A stretch of DNA of 64,000 nucleotides from Thalassobellus sp050294475 (GCA_050294475.1 JBNKOE010000010.1:1-64000); one strand, 5' to 3'; positions 35,127 through 44,535 are shown, counted from the stretch's first letter. A program made the numbers and translations. The notes: a model not told the origin generated them from the letters alone.

Positions 35127-35888
35127 ATGAGAAAATTACTTTATTTATTTAGCGCATCTTTATTGATGTTTACTTCCTGTTCTTCTGATGATAATGATTC
35201 ATCAAGTTCAGTAATTTTACCAAAAACAGTAAAACATACTTTTACATCTTATCCGGAAGATAATTATACTTCTACAATTGTTTATAACGGAAATAAAATT
35301 GTGAGTATTACAGATGATGATGGTAGCAGGCAAGACTTTACTTATGATGGGGATGTTATTACAAAGATTATTGGTTATGATATTGAAAATGGTAAAGATT
35401 TAAAAGATAATGAAGTATCATATACTTATGAAAATGGTAAATTAGTAACATCTTCTTACGCAGAAGTTTTCTCCTCTGAATACCCTACAGGTAGGTATAA
35501 AGGTAGAAATGTGTATACACATAATTCTGACGGGACTGTTGTTAAAATAGAATCTTACAGTATTAATACCTCTACTGGAGTAGAAACTAAAAACAACTAT
35601 AGTCTAGTAAATACTTTTGAAAACGGAAATTTAGTTAAAATCACAAGTACTTATCAAACAGATGTGTTTGAATATGATTCTAAAAATAATCCTACAAAAA
35701 ATATTTTAGGACTTAATCTATTACTTGATGAAGGTTATTCAGTTAATAATATTATAAAACATACTTCTTCTCAATCAACAACGGTATACAAAACAGAATA
35801 CGTTTATGATGAAAATGGATATCCTACCAAGGAAATCGAGTATAACAATACTGGAAATGTTGATCAAGTAACAGAATTCACATACTAG
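35127..35888 (+). CDS. Lipoprotein with YD-like repeats
   Basis: A 253-residue lipoprotein. Its signal MRKLLYLFSASLLMFTSCSS has a lipobox ending in Cys and is followed by a Ser/Asp-rich spacer. The mature part carries degenerate repeats with the pattern Y-[ND]-G-K/D-x-[IV]-x-x-I (TFTYDGDVITKI, SYTYENGKLV, YVYDENGYPTKEI) resembling YD-repeat or DUF4595-like beta structures. It is probably on the cell surface or in the outer membrane. Function is unknown. The true start is ATG 35127; upstream codons lack signal features. A strong terminator follows it. Confidence 0.8.
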   Translation: MRKLLYLFSASLLMFTSCSSDDNDSSSSVILPKTVKHTFTSYPEDNYTSTIVYNGNKIVSITDDDGSRQDFTYDGDVITKIIGYDIENGKDLKDNEVSYTYENGKLVTSSYAEVFSSEYPTGRYKGRNVYTHNSDGTVVKIESYSINTSTGVETKNNYSLVNTFENGNLVKITSTYQTDVFEYDSKNNPTKNILGLNLLLDEGYSVNNIIKHTSSQSTTVYKTEYVYDENGYPTKEIEYNNTGNVDQVTEFTY

Positions 35889-35912
35889 TTAAATTAAATT
35901 TTATATAATAAC

Positions 35913-35946
35913 AAAAGCCAAACACATGTAGTGTTTGGCTTTTTTG
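35913..35946 (+). terminator. Terminator of the lipoprotein gene
   Basis: Arms aaaagccaaacac (35913-35925) and gtgtttggctttt (35931-35943) pair perfectly around a 5-nt loop and are followed by a T run. Confidence 0.88.
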
Positions 35947-36083
35947 CTATTAATAAAAATAAGTTTTTACAACTAATAAGGAGAACAAGTTTCTAACTCT
36001 ATTAAAAATTTTAAATTGAAAACTCAAATATTTTGTAACTTTTTAAATAATTAAGCTACTTATAAAATACCTAACTCATCAAC

Positions 36084-36578
36084 TTGAATAAAGAACTAGA
36101 ACATAGTTTTGTAGAATTGCTAGAAAAGCATCAAAATATTGTGCACAAAGTATGCCGTTTGTACACTAATAATTATGATGCTCATAACGATTTATTTCAA
36201 GAAATAACCATTCAACTTTGGAAAGCCTATCCGAAATTTAGAGGCGATTCAAAGTTTAGTACATGGATGTATCGTGTGGGTTTAAATACCGCGATTACAC
36301 TTTACAGAAAATCGAAACGCAGTATTAAAACTCAAGATTTTGAAGACGTTGCGTTTAAAATGAAAGCTGAGAATTATGATGACACCGAAGAACAACAATT
36401 AAAAGTATTATACAAAGCAGTACACCAATTAAATGACATTGAAAAGGCTCTTGTTTTCTTATATTTAGAAGACAAAGATTATAGAGAAATTAGTAAAACT
36501 TTGGGAATTAGTGAAGTGAATGCCCGCGTGAAAATGAACAGAATTAAAACTAAACTTAAAACCATACTAAATCCGTAA
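36084..36578 (+). CDS. ECF-type RNA polymerase sigma factor
   Basis: A 164-residue sigma-70 family protein. Region 2 shows DLFQEITIQLWKAYPKFRG and FSTWMYRVGLNTAI (about 30-75); region 4 shows LVFLYLEDKDYREISKTLGI and the helix-turn-helix SEVNARVKMNRIKTKLK (about 115-160). The start is TTG at 36084: the resulting MNKELEHSFVELLEKHQNIV fits the family and no ATG lies suitably upstream. It is followed after 4 bp by a membrane protein that is a likely regulator. The promoters it serves are unknown. Confidence 0.88.
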   Translation: MNKELEHSFVELLEKHQNIVHKVCRLYTNNYDAHNDLFQEITIQLWKAYPKFRGDSKFSTWMYRVGLNTAITLYRKSKRSIKTQDFEDVAFKMKAENYDDTEEQQLKVLYKAVHQLNDIEKALVFLYLEDKDYREISKTLGISEVNARVKMNRIKTKLKTILNP

Positions 36579-36582
36579 CCCT

Positions 36583-37218
36583 ATGGATGAATTAGATATC
36601 TTAAAAAAGGATTGGAATAAATCCAATACAAATCATAAAAAACTATCGGTAAATGATATTTACCCGATGTTGCACAAAAAATCATCTTCCATAGTAAAGA
36701 TGCTTTTTTACATTAGTATTGCCGAACTTGTTTTTTGGATACTAGTAAACACCATTCCCTATTTTACCTCAGATAGCTACAGAAAAGCATTAGATAAAGT
36801 TTACTTAAACGATACTATCCTTAATATACTTACCATATTTAGTTACGCTATCGTCATTCTTTTCATTTACCTACTCTACAAGTCTTATAAATCTATATCT
36901 GTAACAGATAGTGCCAAACAACTTATGGAGAGCATTTTAAAAACACGTAAAATAATTAAATACTACGTGCTTTATAATTTAATAATGATAGTTATTTCAA
37001 TAATTGCAGGCCTATACCTTAGCACTCATAATGATCCTGAAACCATTCAAAACATAGAAAAAATTGGTAAACATGGCATGTTAATATTCATGGGGATTTC
37101 AACCTTATTTATAATTATAGCAACAGGAATTATCTGGTTATTCTATAAACTTATTTACGGTATTTTATTAAAACGCTTAAACAGAAATTATAAAGAATTA
37201 GAAAAGTTAGATTTATAA
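36583..37218 (+). CDS. Membrane protein, possible anti-sigma partner
   Basis: A 211-residue protein with a cytosolic start (MDELDILKKDWNKSNTNHKK) and four hydrophobic segments at about 38-58, 80-100, 130-150 and 170-195. The C-terminus is basic. It has no zinc-binding anti-sigma motif. Its start lies 4 bp after the sigma-factor stop, so the two are coupled, which suggests it regulates the sigma factor from the membrane. That role is inferred from position. No named family is recognised with certainty. Confidence 0.7.
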   Translation: MDELDILKKDWNKSNTNHKKLSVNDIYPMLHKKSSSIVKMLFYISIAELVFWILVNTIPYFTSDSYRKALDKVYLNDTILNILTIFSYAIVILFIYLLYKSYKSISVTDSAKQLMESILKTRKIIKYYVLYNLIMIVISIIAGLYLSTHNDPETIQNIEKIGKHGMLIFMGISTLFIIIATGIIWLFYKLIYGILLKRLNRNYKELEKLDL

Positions 37219-37371
37219 TTTGGAGGTTATATCTTTATCCTGAATTAAGTTCAAGAACAGGCTGGGTATTATTCCTTAATCAATATTTTAAAGTATTGAA
37301 GTCATGAATATAAATATTTCACTACTCGCTTCCTCCTTAACTTTGGCAAGCTAAAACAATACGCTCAATCC

Positions 37372-37956
37372 TTAACGCAAAAAACTAGTAACCTCAACAA
37401 CATCACCTATCTTCATGGGTTTTAAATAAAGATTTCCTACTCTAACACGTATTAATCGTAAGGTTGGAAAACCAACTGCCGCAGTCATTTTTCGAACCTG
37501 CCTAAACTTACCTTCGGTTAAAGTAATAGACACCCAAGATGTTGGTCCATGCCTATCATCTCGTATTTTTCGCGAACGCTCTTCAAAACCTGGATTAGCA
37601 TCTAATTTAAAAGCTTTACATGGTTTTGTTTGATACTTTTTACCATCAAAACCAATTTCTACTCCTGTTTTTAATTGCTTAATAGCTTCAGTAGAAATAA
37701 CACCATCTACTTGCGCATAGTATTCTTTTTCAACTTTTCTACTGTTTACAAAAGCACTTGTTTGTCCATCGGTAGTAAGCAACAATAAACCTTCCGATTT
37801 TTCATCTAAACGCCCCACGGCCATAATACCTTCAGGAAAATCATAAAGTTCGCCTAAAAACTTTTTAGATTGCTGCTTTGAGGCATTACTCATAAACTGA
37901 CTTAAATACCCGTACGGTTTGTAAATAATAAAATGACGATGTTTTATATCTTCCAA
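37372..37956 (-). CDS. RsuA/RluE-family pseudouridine synthase
   Basis: A 194-residue enzyme that isomerises a uridine in rRNA. The catalytic Asp lies in GRLDEKSEGLLLLTTDG (about 48-65). FIIYKPYGYLSQF near the N-terminus and FRQVRKMTAAVGFPTLRLIR near the C-terminus are typical of the RsuA/RluB/E/F branch. It lacks the N-terminal S4 domain, as RluE does, so a 23S target near the RluE site is plausible. The start is TTG at 37956, because a stop precedes it in frame with no ATG. Confidence 0.88.
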   Translation of the reverse strand: MEDIKHRHFIIYKPYGYLSQFMSNASKQQSKKFLGELYDFPEGIMAVGRLDEKSEGLLLLTTDGQTSAFVNSRKVEKEYYAQVDGVISTEAIKQLKTGVEIGFDGKKYQTKPCKAFKLDANPGFEERSRKIRDDRHGPTSWVSITLTEGKFRQVRKMTAAVGFPTLRLIRVRVGNLYLKPMKIGDVVEVTSFLR

Positions 37957-38036
37957 AAGAATTTTAATTTAAAAAACATTACACATTTAAAGGAATTTTT
38001 TAAAATAATGTGATTTCTCTCTGTGTTTAAATTGAA

Positions 38037-40328
38037 TTACAAATTACCTTTCAAGATTTCGTGAACCAATGCTTTGGTTGGTGTTTTTCCATTTATTTTT
38101 GCTCTAACCGCTTCAAAAGTCATTTTAAAATCACATCCCGATTTATAAGCACTACAACCATAAGCTGTTTTTCCTTTTATAATCGTTCCCTTTTTACATT
38201 TCGGACAAATTAACTCGTTTGATTTCGCTTTCGCGGAAGTTTTCTTAGGCTCTAATTTAAGCTTAAAGTTCTCATCAAAACGCAATAAACCTTCAACAGT
38301 ACCAGAATCACTCTTAAAACCTTTTAAATTAACCGTAGAGCCTTTTTGAAGCAATCTTACAAACTGTTTCTCTGATATTTTTTTACCTGCAAAACTAAAA
38401 GGCAATATAAAATCGCATCCCGACTTAAATGCCGAACAACCATAAGCACTTTTCCCTTTTATTAGCTGTCCGTTTTTACATTTAGGACAAGCCTCTGCTG
38501 TAATTCCTGCTTTCTTTTTTACTGAAGCCTTAGCTTCTCGACTTTTAATAACATTTTCTTGCGAAATATTGGCACGTTTGGTTTCACTTCGCACTTCGTA
38601 AACCAAAGCATCTACCATACGTTTCATATTTTTTATAAATGTACCAGCACTATACTCACCTTTTTCAATATCTTTCAATTGCTTTTCCCAAGAACCAGTT
38701 AACTCAGCCGATTTTAATAAATCGTTTTGGATAGTATCAATCAGTTGAATTCCAGTAACTGTTGGTAATACTTGCTTTTTATTTCGCTTAATATATTGTC
38801 GCCTAAAAAGCGTTTCAATAATATTAGCACGCGTTGATGGTCGCCCAATACCATTTTCTTTCATTAAATCTCGTAATTCTTCATCATCAACCTGCTTTCC
38901 AGCTGTTTCCATAGCACGCAATAAAGATGCTTCTGTAAATTGATTTGGCGGTTTTGTTTCTTTTTCTAAAAATGATGGTTCATGAGGCCCTTTTTCGCCT
39001 TTTTCAAAAGTTGGTAAAATACCTGATTCTTTTTCTTTAGCATTCGGATTTTCGAATACTATACGCCAACCCTTTTCTAAAATTTCTTTACCTGTAGTTT
39101 TAAAAGATACTTTAGCTACATTACCAATAACCGTGGTATTTGACACAGTACAATCATCATAAAACACCGCTATAAAACGTTTTACAATTATATCGTAAAC
39201 CTGTTGCTGATTGTATTGCAAATTAATTTGAATGCCCGTTGGAATAATAGCATGGTGATCGGTTACTTTTTTATCGTTAAAAACTTTAGTCGATTTTTTT
39301 ATTTTCTTTCCTAAAAGTGGTTGCGTTAAAGTCGCATAATTAGTTAACTTTTGAAGAATGCCTGCTACTTTAGGATACACATCATTTGGTAAAAATGTGG
39401 TATCAACTCTTGGATAGGTTACTACTTTTTGCTCGTATAATTTCTGAACAATTTTTAAAGTTTCATCTGCCGAAAAGCCAAACTTCGTATTACAATACAC
39501 CTGTAAGCCTGTTAAATCGAATAACTTAGGCGCATATTCTTTCCCTTTCTTTTTGGTAATCGATTCAATTTCAAAATCGCTCTCTTTTACTTTATTAGCT
39601 AAAGCTTCTCCGTCTTCCTTTTTTAAAAAACGACCTTCTTCATAGCTAAAAAGCGTTTCTCTGTATAGCGTTTGTAATTCCCAATACGGTTGTGGTTTAA
39701 AATTTTCAATCTCTTTAAACCTATTTACAACCATAGCCAAAGTTGGCGTTTGCACACGACCAACTGATAACACTTGTTTATAACCACCATGTTTTACGGT
39801 GTATAATCGTGTAGCGTTCATGCCTAATAACCAATCGCCAATAGCTCTTGAGAATCCTGCATAATATAAATTATCGTAATCTTCAGCGGGTTTTAATTTT
39901 TCAAAACCCTCTTTAATAGCTTCGGTGGTTAATGATGAAATCCATAAACGCTGCACTTTGCCTTTATAATTAGCTTCATTCATTACCCAACGCTGAATAA
40001 GTTCTCCTTCTTGCCCAGCATCGCCACAGTTTATAACAAGTTCTGCTTTATCAAATAAACTTTTTACAATATTGAATTGCTTTTGTATGCCCGAATTTGC
40101 TACCACTTTGGTTTCAAATTTATCAGGCAACATGGGAAGGTTATTTAAATCCCAGCTTTTCCAGTGTGGTTTATAATCGTTGGGTTCTTTTAGCGTACAT
40201 AAATGTCCGAACGTATAAGTTACCGCATATCCATTGCCTTCGTAATAGCCATCACGCTTAGAATTCGCTCCTAAAACAGTAGCAATTTCGCGGGCAACAC
40301 TTGGCTTTTCGGCTATACAGACTTTCAC
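38037..40328 (-). CDS. topB: DNA topoisomerase III
   Basis: A 763-residue type IA topoisomerase. The TOPRIM domain begins KVCIAEKPSVAREIA and includes INCGDAGQEGELI. The active-site Tyr is in VVTYPRVDTTFL (about 310). GRVQTPTLAMVVNR and GIGRPSTRANIIETL are conserved. The tail (about 620-763) has two zinc-finger-like repeats, CPKCKNGQLIKGKSAYGC and CPKCKKGTIIKGKTAYGC, each followed by a KINGKTP-like segment typical of TopB of this type. It decatenates DNA. The start is GTG at 40328 after an AAGAAGAA stretch. It is encoded alone. Confidence 0.94.
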   Translation of the reverse strand: MKVCIAEKPSVAREIATVLGANSKRDGYYEGNGYAVTYTFGHLCTLKEPNDYKPHWKSWDLNNLPMLPDKFETKVVANSGIQKQFNIVKSLFDKAELVINCGDAGQEGELIQRWVMNEANYKGKVQRLWISSLTTEAIKEGFEKLKPAEDYDNLYYAGFSRAIGDWLLGMNATRLYTVKHGGYKQVLSVGRVQTPTLAMVVNRFKEIENFKPQPYWELQTLYRETLFSYEEGRFLKKEDGEALANKVKESDFEIESITKKKGKEYAPKLFDLTGLQVYCNTKFGFSADETLKIVQKLYEQKVVTYPRVDTTFLPNDVYPKVAGILQKLTNYATLTQPLLGKKIKKSTKVFNDKKVTDHHAIIPTGIQINLQYNQQQVYDIIVKRFIAVFYDDCTVSNTTVIGNVAKVSFKTTGKEILEKGWRIVFENPNAKEKESGILPTFEKGEKGPHEPSFLEKETKPPNQFTEASLLRAMETAGKQVDDEELRDLMKENGIGRPSTRANIIETLFRRQYIKRNKKQVLPTVTGIQLIDTIQNDLLKSAELTGSWEKQLKDIEKGEYSAGTFIKNMKRMVDALVYEVRSETKRANISQENVIKSREAKASVKKKAGITAEACPKCKNGQLIKGKSAYGCSAFKSGCDFILPFSFAGKKISEKQFVRLLQKGSTVNLKGFKSDSGTVEGLLRFDENFKLKLEPKKTSAKAKSNELICPKCKKGTIIKGKTAYGCSAYKSGCDFKMTFEAVRAKINGKTPTKALVHEILKGNL

Positions 40329-40510
40329 TTCTTCTTATTTAATTTAGAACCTGCAAAATAGGAATTTTGATATAGCTTTAAAAAGGGAATTATTAGGAGT
40401 TATTAACTAATTGGTGAGGTTGAAGAATTGATGTTTTGTTTTGTTTCGTTTACGTTTATAATTATTAAAACAATTTAAAACATGTTATAATTCAACACTT
40501 TAATATTTTT

Positions 40511-40861
40511 TTATTTTGAAAATATAAACCCTTTTATTGCTAAAATAATAAATCCAAAGGAAGTAAGCACACAGCCTATTCCTACTAATATAGCACCCCA
40601 TAGAAAGACTTTACTAGCCCCACCAAAAGTTCCTTTTACGCCAATAAATAGAGAAAATGAACCTATTATCAAATATATTAATGCCTTGACCAAGGCTCGT
40701 TTTCTTATTTTTATCCGTACTTTAAAATATTGTGTCCGCACTATATCTTTAGGAAGATTAAAAACTTTGCTAGCCTTATTAATTGTATAGAAACTTAAAC
40801 TAAGTTGTAGCATTTGATATGCTAAAAATTCATCTAATATGTTAATTTCATTTTCTTCCAT
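40511..40861 (-). CDS. Small two-helix membrane protein, unrecognised
   Basis: A 116-residue protein. The soluble half (MEENEINILDEFLAYQMLQL ... VFNLPKDIVRTQYFKVRIKI) is helical and basic at its end. Two hydrophobic helices follow (about 57-78 and 84-112), separated by GVKGTFGGASK. I do not recognise the family. ATG 40861 is preferred to a TTG four codons earlier. It lies between topB and the pentapeptide gene with about 100-180 bp of AT-rich DNA on each side, so it is probably transcribed alone. Confidence 0.65.
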   Translation of the reverse strand: MEENEINILDEFLAYQMLQLSLSFYTINKASKVFNLPKDIVRTQYFKVRIKIRKRALVKALIYLIIGSFSLFIGVKGTFGGASKVFLWGAILVGIGCVLTSFGFIILAIKGFIFSK

Positions 40862-40977
40862 AGTCAATACCAATTTGTTTGTCTCAATTGTATGCTAGGT
40901 TGTATTTACACCAATGTAGTTAAAGCTTTTTTCGCACAAAATAAAAATTTTAAATAATTCAATTAAAAGAAAAGCCA

Positions 40978-41544
40978 CTACTCTATCTCTACACCATAGC
41001 TTCCTAATAATCCTGTAACACCATCTAATGAAAATTTAGCGCCTTTTATTCTATTTTTTTCAGGATGTATGCTATAATTAATCGCTTTTCGGAAATCTGC
41101 TTTTTCTAAATTAGAATTTTCAAAAATAGCTTGTAGTAAATCGCAATCATTAAAAGAAGACGCAGACAGGTCGGTTTCAGTAAAATCGACATTTTGAAGT
41201 TTAGAATTTATAAAACGTGTATTTTTCAAAACAACTTGATAAAATGAAGCATAATTTAATTGACAATCATCAAAACTAACAAAAAACCCAAAAGAGTTAC
41301 AACGCTCAAACTTTAAACCTAAAAGCTTACAATCTTTAAATTTCACTTCTTGAAAAGCGGTACTTGTAATGTTTGCCGAACTTAAATTACAGTTAATAAA
41401 CTCACACTCTAAAAACCTGATTCCAGATAAACTTCCTTCAGAAAAATCGCAGTTTAAAAACGTACAATATTCATATTCGCCTTTGGTAAGATTTTGTACT
41501 TTAAAATTTTGCTTCTCAAAAGTTTTATCTTGAACCAATTCCAT
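40978..41544 (-). CDS. Pentapeptide-repeat protein
   Basis: A 188-residue right-handed quadrilateral beta-helix protein. Repeats of the A(D/N)LXX type run through most of the sequence (CDFSEGSLSG, CEFINCNLSSANI, VDFTETDLSASSFNDCDLLQ, NLEKADFRKA), with a C-terminal GAKFSLDGVTGLLGSYGVEI. Length and ending resemble the McbG/Qnr-like group that mimics DNA and protects gyrase, but specific gyrase binding cannot be claimed from this. The acyltransferase gene lies 21 bp upstream on the same strand. Confidence 0.88.
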   Translation of the reverse strand: MELVQDKTFEKQNFKVQNLTKGEYEYCTFLNCDFSEGSLSGIRFLECEFINCNLSSANITSTAFQEVKFKDCKLLGLKFERCNSFGFFVSFDDCQLNYASFYQVVLKNTRFINSKLQNVDFTETDLSASSFNDCDLLQAIFENSNLEKADFRKAINYSIHPEKNRIKGAKFSLDGVTGLLGSYGVEIE

Positions 41545-41565
41545 GTTACAAATTGAAATAAGTTT

Positions 41566-42363
41566 CTACCACTCTCTTTTCTTATTAAGTTCTTCAAGAG
41601 CCGCTAATTCTTTTTGAGGAATCACTTTTAAAAATGAAGGGTGTTGCTCGATAGCATATTCTATTTTTTTTACGATTTCTTCGGTAGATTCGTTATCGTA
41701 ATCAATTTCTAAAGGCGCTTTTATTTCAAAAGATTGTAAAATGTTTTTCTTTTTAATTCGTAAGCCTTTTTTATCAAACGACCTACGAAAACCATCAATA
41801 ACAATAGGCACTACAATAGGCTTGTAGCGTTTAATAATGTGTGCTGTTCCTTTTCTAATAGGTTTAAATGGTGTGGTGGTTCCTTGCGGAAATGTAATTA
41901 CCCAACCATCGTCTAAAGCATTACCAATACTAGAAATATCGCTCATTTTTACTTGCCTGTTTACATCTTGCCCTTCTGATCTCCAGGTTCGTTCAATGCT
42001 AATCGAGCCCATATAAGCCAAAATTTTAGGTAACAAACCTGCTTTCATGGTTTCTTTTGCAGCTACGTAATATATATTCAGTTTCGGATTCCATATGTAG
42101 CCTATATTTTTTATAGAATCTACACGACCGCTTAAACTGGCATTAAAAACATGAAACATAGAAACCACATCGGCAAAATACGTTTGGTGGTTTGATATAA
42201 AAAGTACATTAGTATCTGGTAGGTCTTTAATAATTTCAGAACCTTCTATTTGTAATTCATTAAAGCCTCTAAAGCGTCTATGCGTTAGAACCCCAAAAAT
42301 TCTAATGAGCCACTTTTTTAAAATTAGTATATGCCCAAACGGATTTTTTTTTAACAATCCCAT
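41566..42363 (-). CDS. PlsC-like acyltransferase with unusual active-site motifs
   Basis: A 265-residue member of the lysophospholipid acyltransferase superfamily by overall pattern: a hydrophobic start, SNHQTYFADVVSM, an ISIERTWRSEG block, ITFPQGTTTPFKP and PIVVPIVIDGFRRSF. Two hallmarks differ: the HX4D motif is HX5D (His in NHQTYFAD, six residues before Asp), and the substrate motif FPEGTRS reads FPQGTTT. Either this is a family variant or a non-canonical enzyme. It presumably acts at the inner membrane in phospholipid or ornithine-lipid synthesis. It lies between the Nudix and pentapeptide genes. Confidence 0.82.
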   Translation of the reverse strand: MGLLKKNPFGHILILKKWLIRIFGVLTHRRFRGFNELQIEGSEIIKDLPDTNVLFISNHQTYFADVVSMFHVFNASLSGRVDSIKNIGYIWNPKLNIYYVAAKETMKAGLLPKILAYMGSISIERTWRSEGQDVNRQVKMSDISSIGNALDDGWVITFPQGTTTPFKPIRKGTAHIIKRYKPIVVPIVIDGFRRSFDKKGLRIKKKNILQSFEIKAPLEIDYDNESTEEIVKKIEYAIEQHPSFLKVIPQKELAALEELNKKREW

Positions 42364-42415
42364 AAATCACACGTCAAAATTGGTTAGTTGCTACAAATGT
42401 AACAAATCTTGTAAA

Positions 42416-43057
42416 CTAGAGTAATTGTTTTAACAAGTCTTTAATTTCACTTAACATCATAGCAGTTGCCCCCCAAACGATATGCTCATTTAATTTAAAA
42501 GCAGGAACCTCTGTTTCAACACTATAAGAGGTTTTTACTTTTTTAGTAACTACATTTTTATCATCAATAAAATGATTTAAAGGCACTTCTATAATGGCTT
42601 CAACTTCGTCTTCTTGCTTAATAAACTGAGGATATTCTTGACAAATTCCAATAAAAGGAAATACATAAAAATTACTTGGCGGAATATAAACTTGAGATAA
42701 TTGCCGGATTACTTTAATAGATTTAATTGGTACACCTACTTCTTCATAAGTTTCTCTAACTGCCGTAGCTTCTATTGAAACATCAACATCTTCCAACTTA
42801 CCTCCAGGAAAAGCAACTTGCGCAGAATGTACACCTTTATATGATTTTCTTAAAATTAAAACAAAATGGGTATTATTAGCTCTATCTGGATAAAACAAAG
42901 CCAAAACGCCTGCTTTTTTAGCATCCTTTATAGCTTTTTCTTGTTGTTTTAAAAGCTCTTGACGGTATGGAGGCGCCATTTTATATTGTGATGTTTCGGC
43001 TGGAAGCGGTATATTTTCTATTTTTGATATCGATTCTAAAAATTCATCAAAATTCAT
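42416..43057 (-). CDS. CoA-type Nudix hydrolase
   Basis: A 213-residue Nudix enzyme. The Nudix box reads GGKLEDVDVSIEATAVRETY followed by EEVGV, preceded by HSAQVAFP, the arrangement typical of the coenzyme A pyrophosphatase (NudL) group. KMAPPYRQELL near the start and WGATAMMLSEI near the end also fit. ATG 43057 (MNFDEFLESISKIENIPLP) agrees with the family; a longer in-frame reading to 43234 runs across the divergent cyclophilin gene and is not supported. The start codons of the two genes are only 4 bp apart. Confidence 0.9.
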   Translation of the reverse strand: MNFDEFLESISKIENIPLPAETSQYKMAPPYRQELLKQQEKAIKDAKKAGVLALFYPDRANNTHFVLILRKSYKGVHSAQVAFPGGKLEDVDVSIEATAVRETYEEVGVPIKSIKVIRQLSQVYIPPSNFYVFPFIGICQEYPQFIKQEDEVEAIIEVPLNHFIDDKNVVTKKVKTSYSVETEVPAFKLNEHIVWGATAMMLSEIKDLLKQLL

Positions 43058-43061
43058 TTTT

Positions 43062-43772
43062 ATGCGTATTGTTTTGCTTTTATGTTCCTTGTTTTTATTT
43101 CTGAATTGTGAAGATAAACATTCTAAGGCTAAAAAAACAAATGAAACTACAGTAACAAAATCTAACAAAAAAGAATCAGGATCTATTAAAGATTCTGTAA
43201 AAACTAAAGAAGAATCTTTTACAAAGTTAGACACTAAAAATGCTATGTATTTTTTTCAAGAATATGATAAGCATCATAAAGAAAACAAAGTGCGTATTAC
43301 AACAGATTTTGGAGTAATTGATATTTTATTATTTAACGAAACGAAATACCACCGAGCTAATTTCATTTTTCTAACAAAGCAAAAGTATTTTAACGATACA
43401 CAATTTTATAGAGTTATTGACAACTTTATGGTTCAGGCTGGAAATAGTGATGACAGAAAAACAGCTAAAAAACGCAACAAAATTGGAAAATACTTATTAC
43501 CCCCAGATACAAAACGTGGTTTTAAACATGATAGAGGTGTAATTTCAATGCCTAGTAGTGATATTGATAATCCGCATAAATTAGCATCACCTTTTGAGTT
43601 TTTTATTGTTCAACAAAAAGGCGGATCTCATTTTTTAGATGGCGATTATACCATTTTTGGTAAAGTTATTAGCGGTATGGATGTCATTGATAAAATTGCT
43701 GCTGTAGAAACCGATGAATCTGACTGGCCTTTACATAATATTTATATTCGAAATGTAGAGATTATTGAATGA
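43062..43772 (+). CDS. Cyclophilin-type peptidyl-prolyl isomerase lipoprotein
   Basis: A 236-residue exported protein. A lipoprotein signal (MRIVLLLCSLFLFLNC) is followed by a charged linker (to about 80) and a cyclophilin domain with FYRVIDNFMVQAG, HDRGVISMPSS, FFIVQQKGGSHFLDGDYTIF and GKVISGMDVIDKI. It probably assists folding in the periplasm or at the outer membrane. The signal peptide fixes its start at 43062, which puts its start codon 4 bp from that of the divergent Nudix gene. Confidence 0.92.
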   Translation: MRIVLLLCSLFLFLNCEDKHSKAKKTNETTVTKSNKKESGSIKDSVKTKEESFTKLDTKNAMYFFQEYDKHHKENKVRITTDFGVIDILLFNETKYHRANFIFLTKQKYFNDTQFYRVIDNFMVQAGNSDDRKTAKKRNKIGKYLLPPDTKRGFKHDRGVISMPSSDIDNPHKLASPFEFFIVQQKGGSHFLDGDYTIFGKVISGMDVIDKIAAVETDESDWPLHNIYIRNVEIIE

Positions 43773-43816
43773 TTGTTAGCAACTAGTAAAAAATTAAAAT
43801 TTCGATTAAGGCTACT

Positions 43817-44440
43817 CTAGTCTACATTATTTTGTTTTTCTTGTCTATAAATATTTGGCAACGTTATTTTAAACTTAACTGCCAATAAGCGGGTTACCAC
43901 CACTACAATACCTGAAATAATAAACACAATATTACTTTCTATAGGTAATTCAATTAATAAAAAATAAATTATCCCACCTAATATACATGCGGTAGCGTAG
44001 ATTTCTTTTCTAAAAATCACGGGGATTTCGTTACATAAAACATCTCTAATAACACCACCAAAACTTGCTGTAATTGTTCCTAAAACAATACAAATAACAG
44101 GATGTAAACCAGTACTTATTCCTTTTTGAATACCTATTAAAGTATATAGTCCAATACCAATGGTATCAAACAAAAACAGAGACGTTCTTAAATAATTAAT
44201 TTTACTTCTGAAAAGTATAGCAAAAATAGCCGAAGCTATTATAACATAAGTAAATGTAATGTCTTTCATCCAACTTACTGGTGTATCGCCAATAAGTAAA
44301 TCGCGCAACGTACCGCCACCAATAGCAGTAACAAATGCTATGATTAACACACCAAACAAATCCATTTTTTTATTAAAGGCTACTAAAACACCCGAAATAG
44401 CAAAAGCAATGGTTCCTAAAATATCTATGGTGTAGAACAT
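43817..44440 (-). CDS. TRIC-like (UPF0126) membrane protein
   Basis: A 207-residue protein with six to seven hydrophobic segments and the duplicated glycine-rich UPF0126 signature: GTIAFAISGVLVAFNKKMDL with AIGGGTLRDLLIGDTPVSW, and GIQKGISTGLHPVICIVLG with GGVIRDVLCNEIPVIF. Structures of bacterial relatives are trimeric intracellular-cation-channel homologs, but bacterial roles (possibly glycine or cation flux) are unsettled. It converges with the cyclophilin gene. Confidence 0.88.
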   Translation of the reverse strand: MFYTIDILGTIAFAISGVLVAFNKKMDLFGVLIIAFVTAIGGGTLRDLLIGDTPVSWMKDITFTYVIIASAIFAILFRSKINYLRTSLFLFDTIGIGLYTLIGIQKGISTGLHPVICIVLGTITASFGGVIRDVLCNEIPVIFRKEIYATACILGGIIYFLLIELPIESNIVFIISGIVVVVTRLLAVKFKITLPNIYRQEKQNNVD

Positions 44441-44509
44441 GGTTTTTTTTATATTTTATTTTAACAAATCTTTCGATTTTTACCAAACCAAATATCTTGC
44501 TTTTCTATG

Positions 44510-44535
44510 AATTTCTGCCTGCGTAAGAATGAAAA
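44510..44535. repeat. REP-like intergenic repeat (copy 3, degenerate)
   Basis: atttctgcctgcgtaagaatgaaaa resembles the gattcctgc...ggaatgacaaaa element at 28387 but pairs poorly. It lies in the 115-bp spacer between the TRIC-like and RDD genes. Confidence 0.3.

Noticed and set aside
37219..37371. Possible terminator or repeat near tcctgaattaagttcaagaacagg
   Set aside because: Pairing is short and interrupted and no T run follows.
42416..43234. Longer Nudix reading frame beginning at 43234
   Set aside because: The extra N-terminus lies wholly antisense to the cyclophilin signal peptide and linker; the family begins at 43057.
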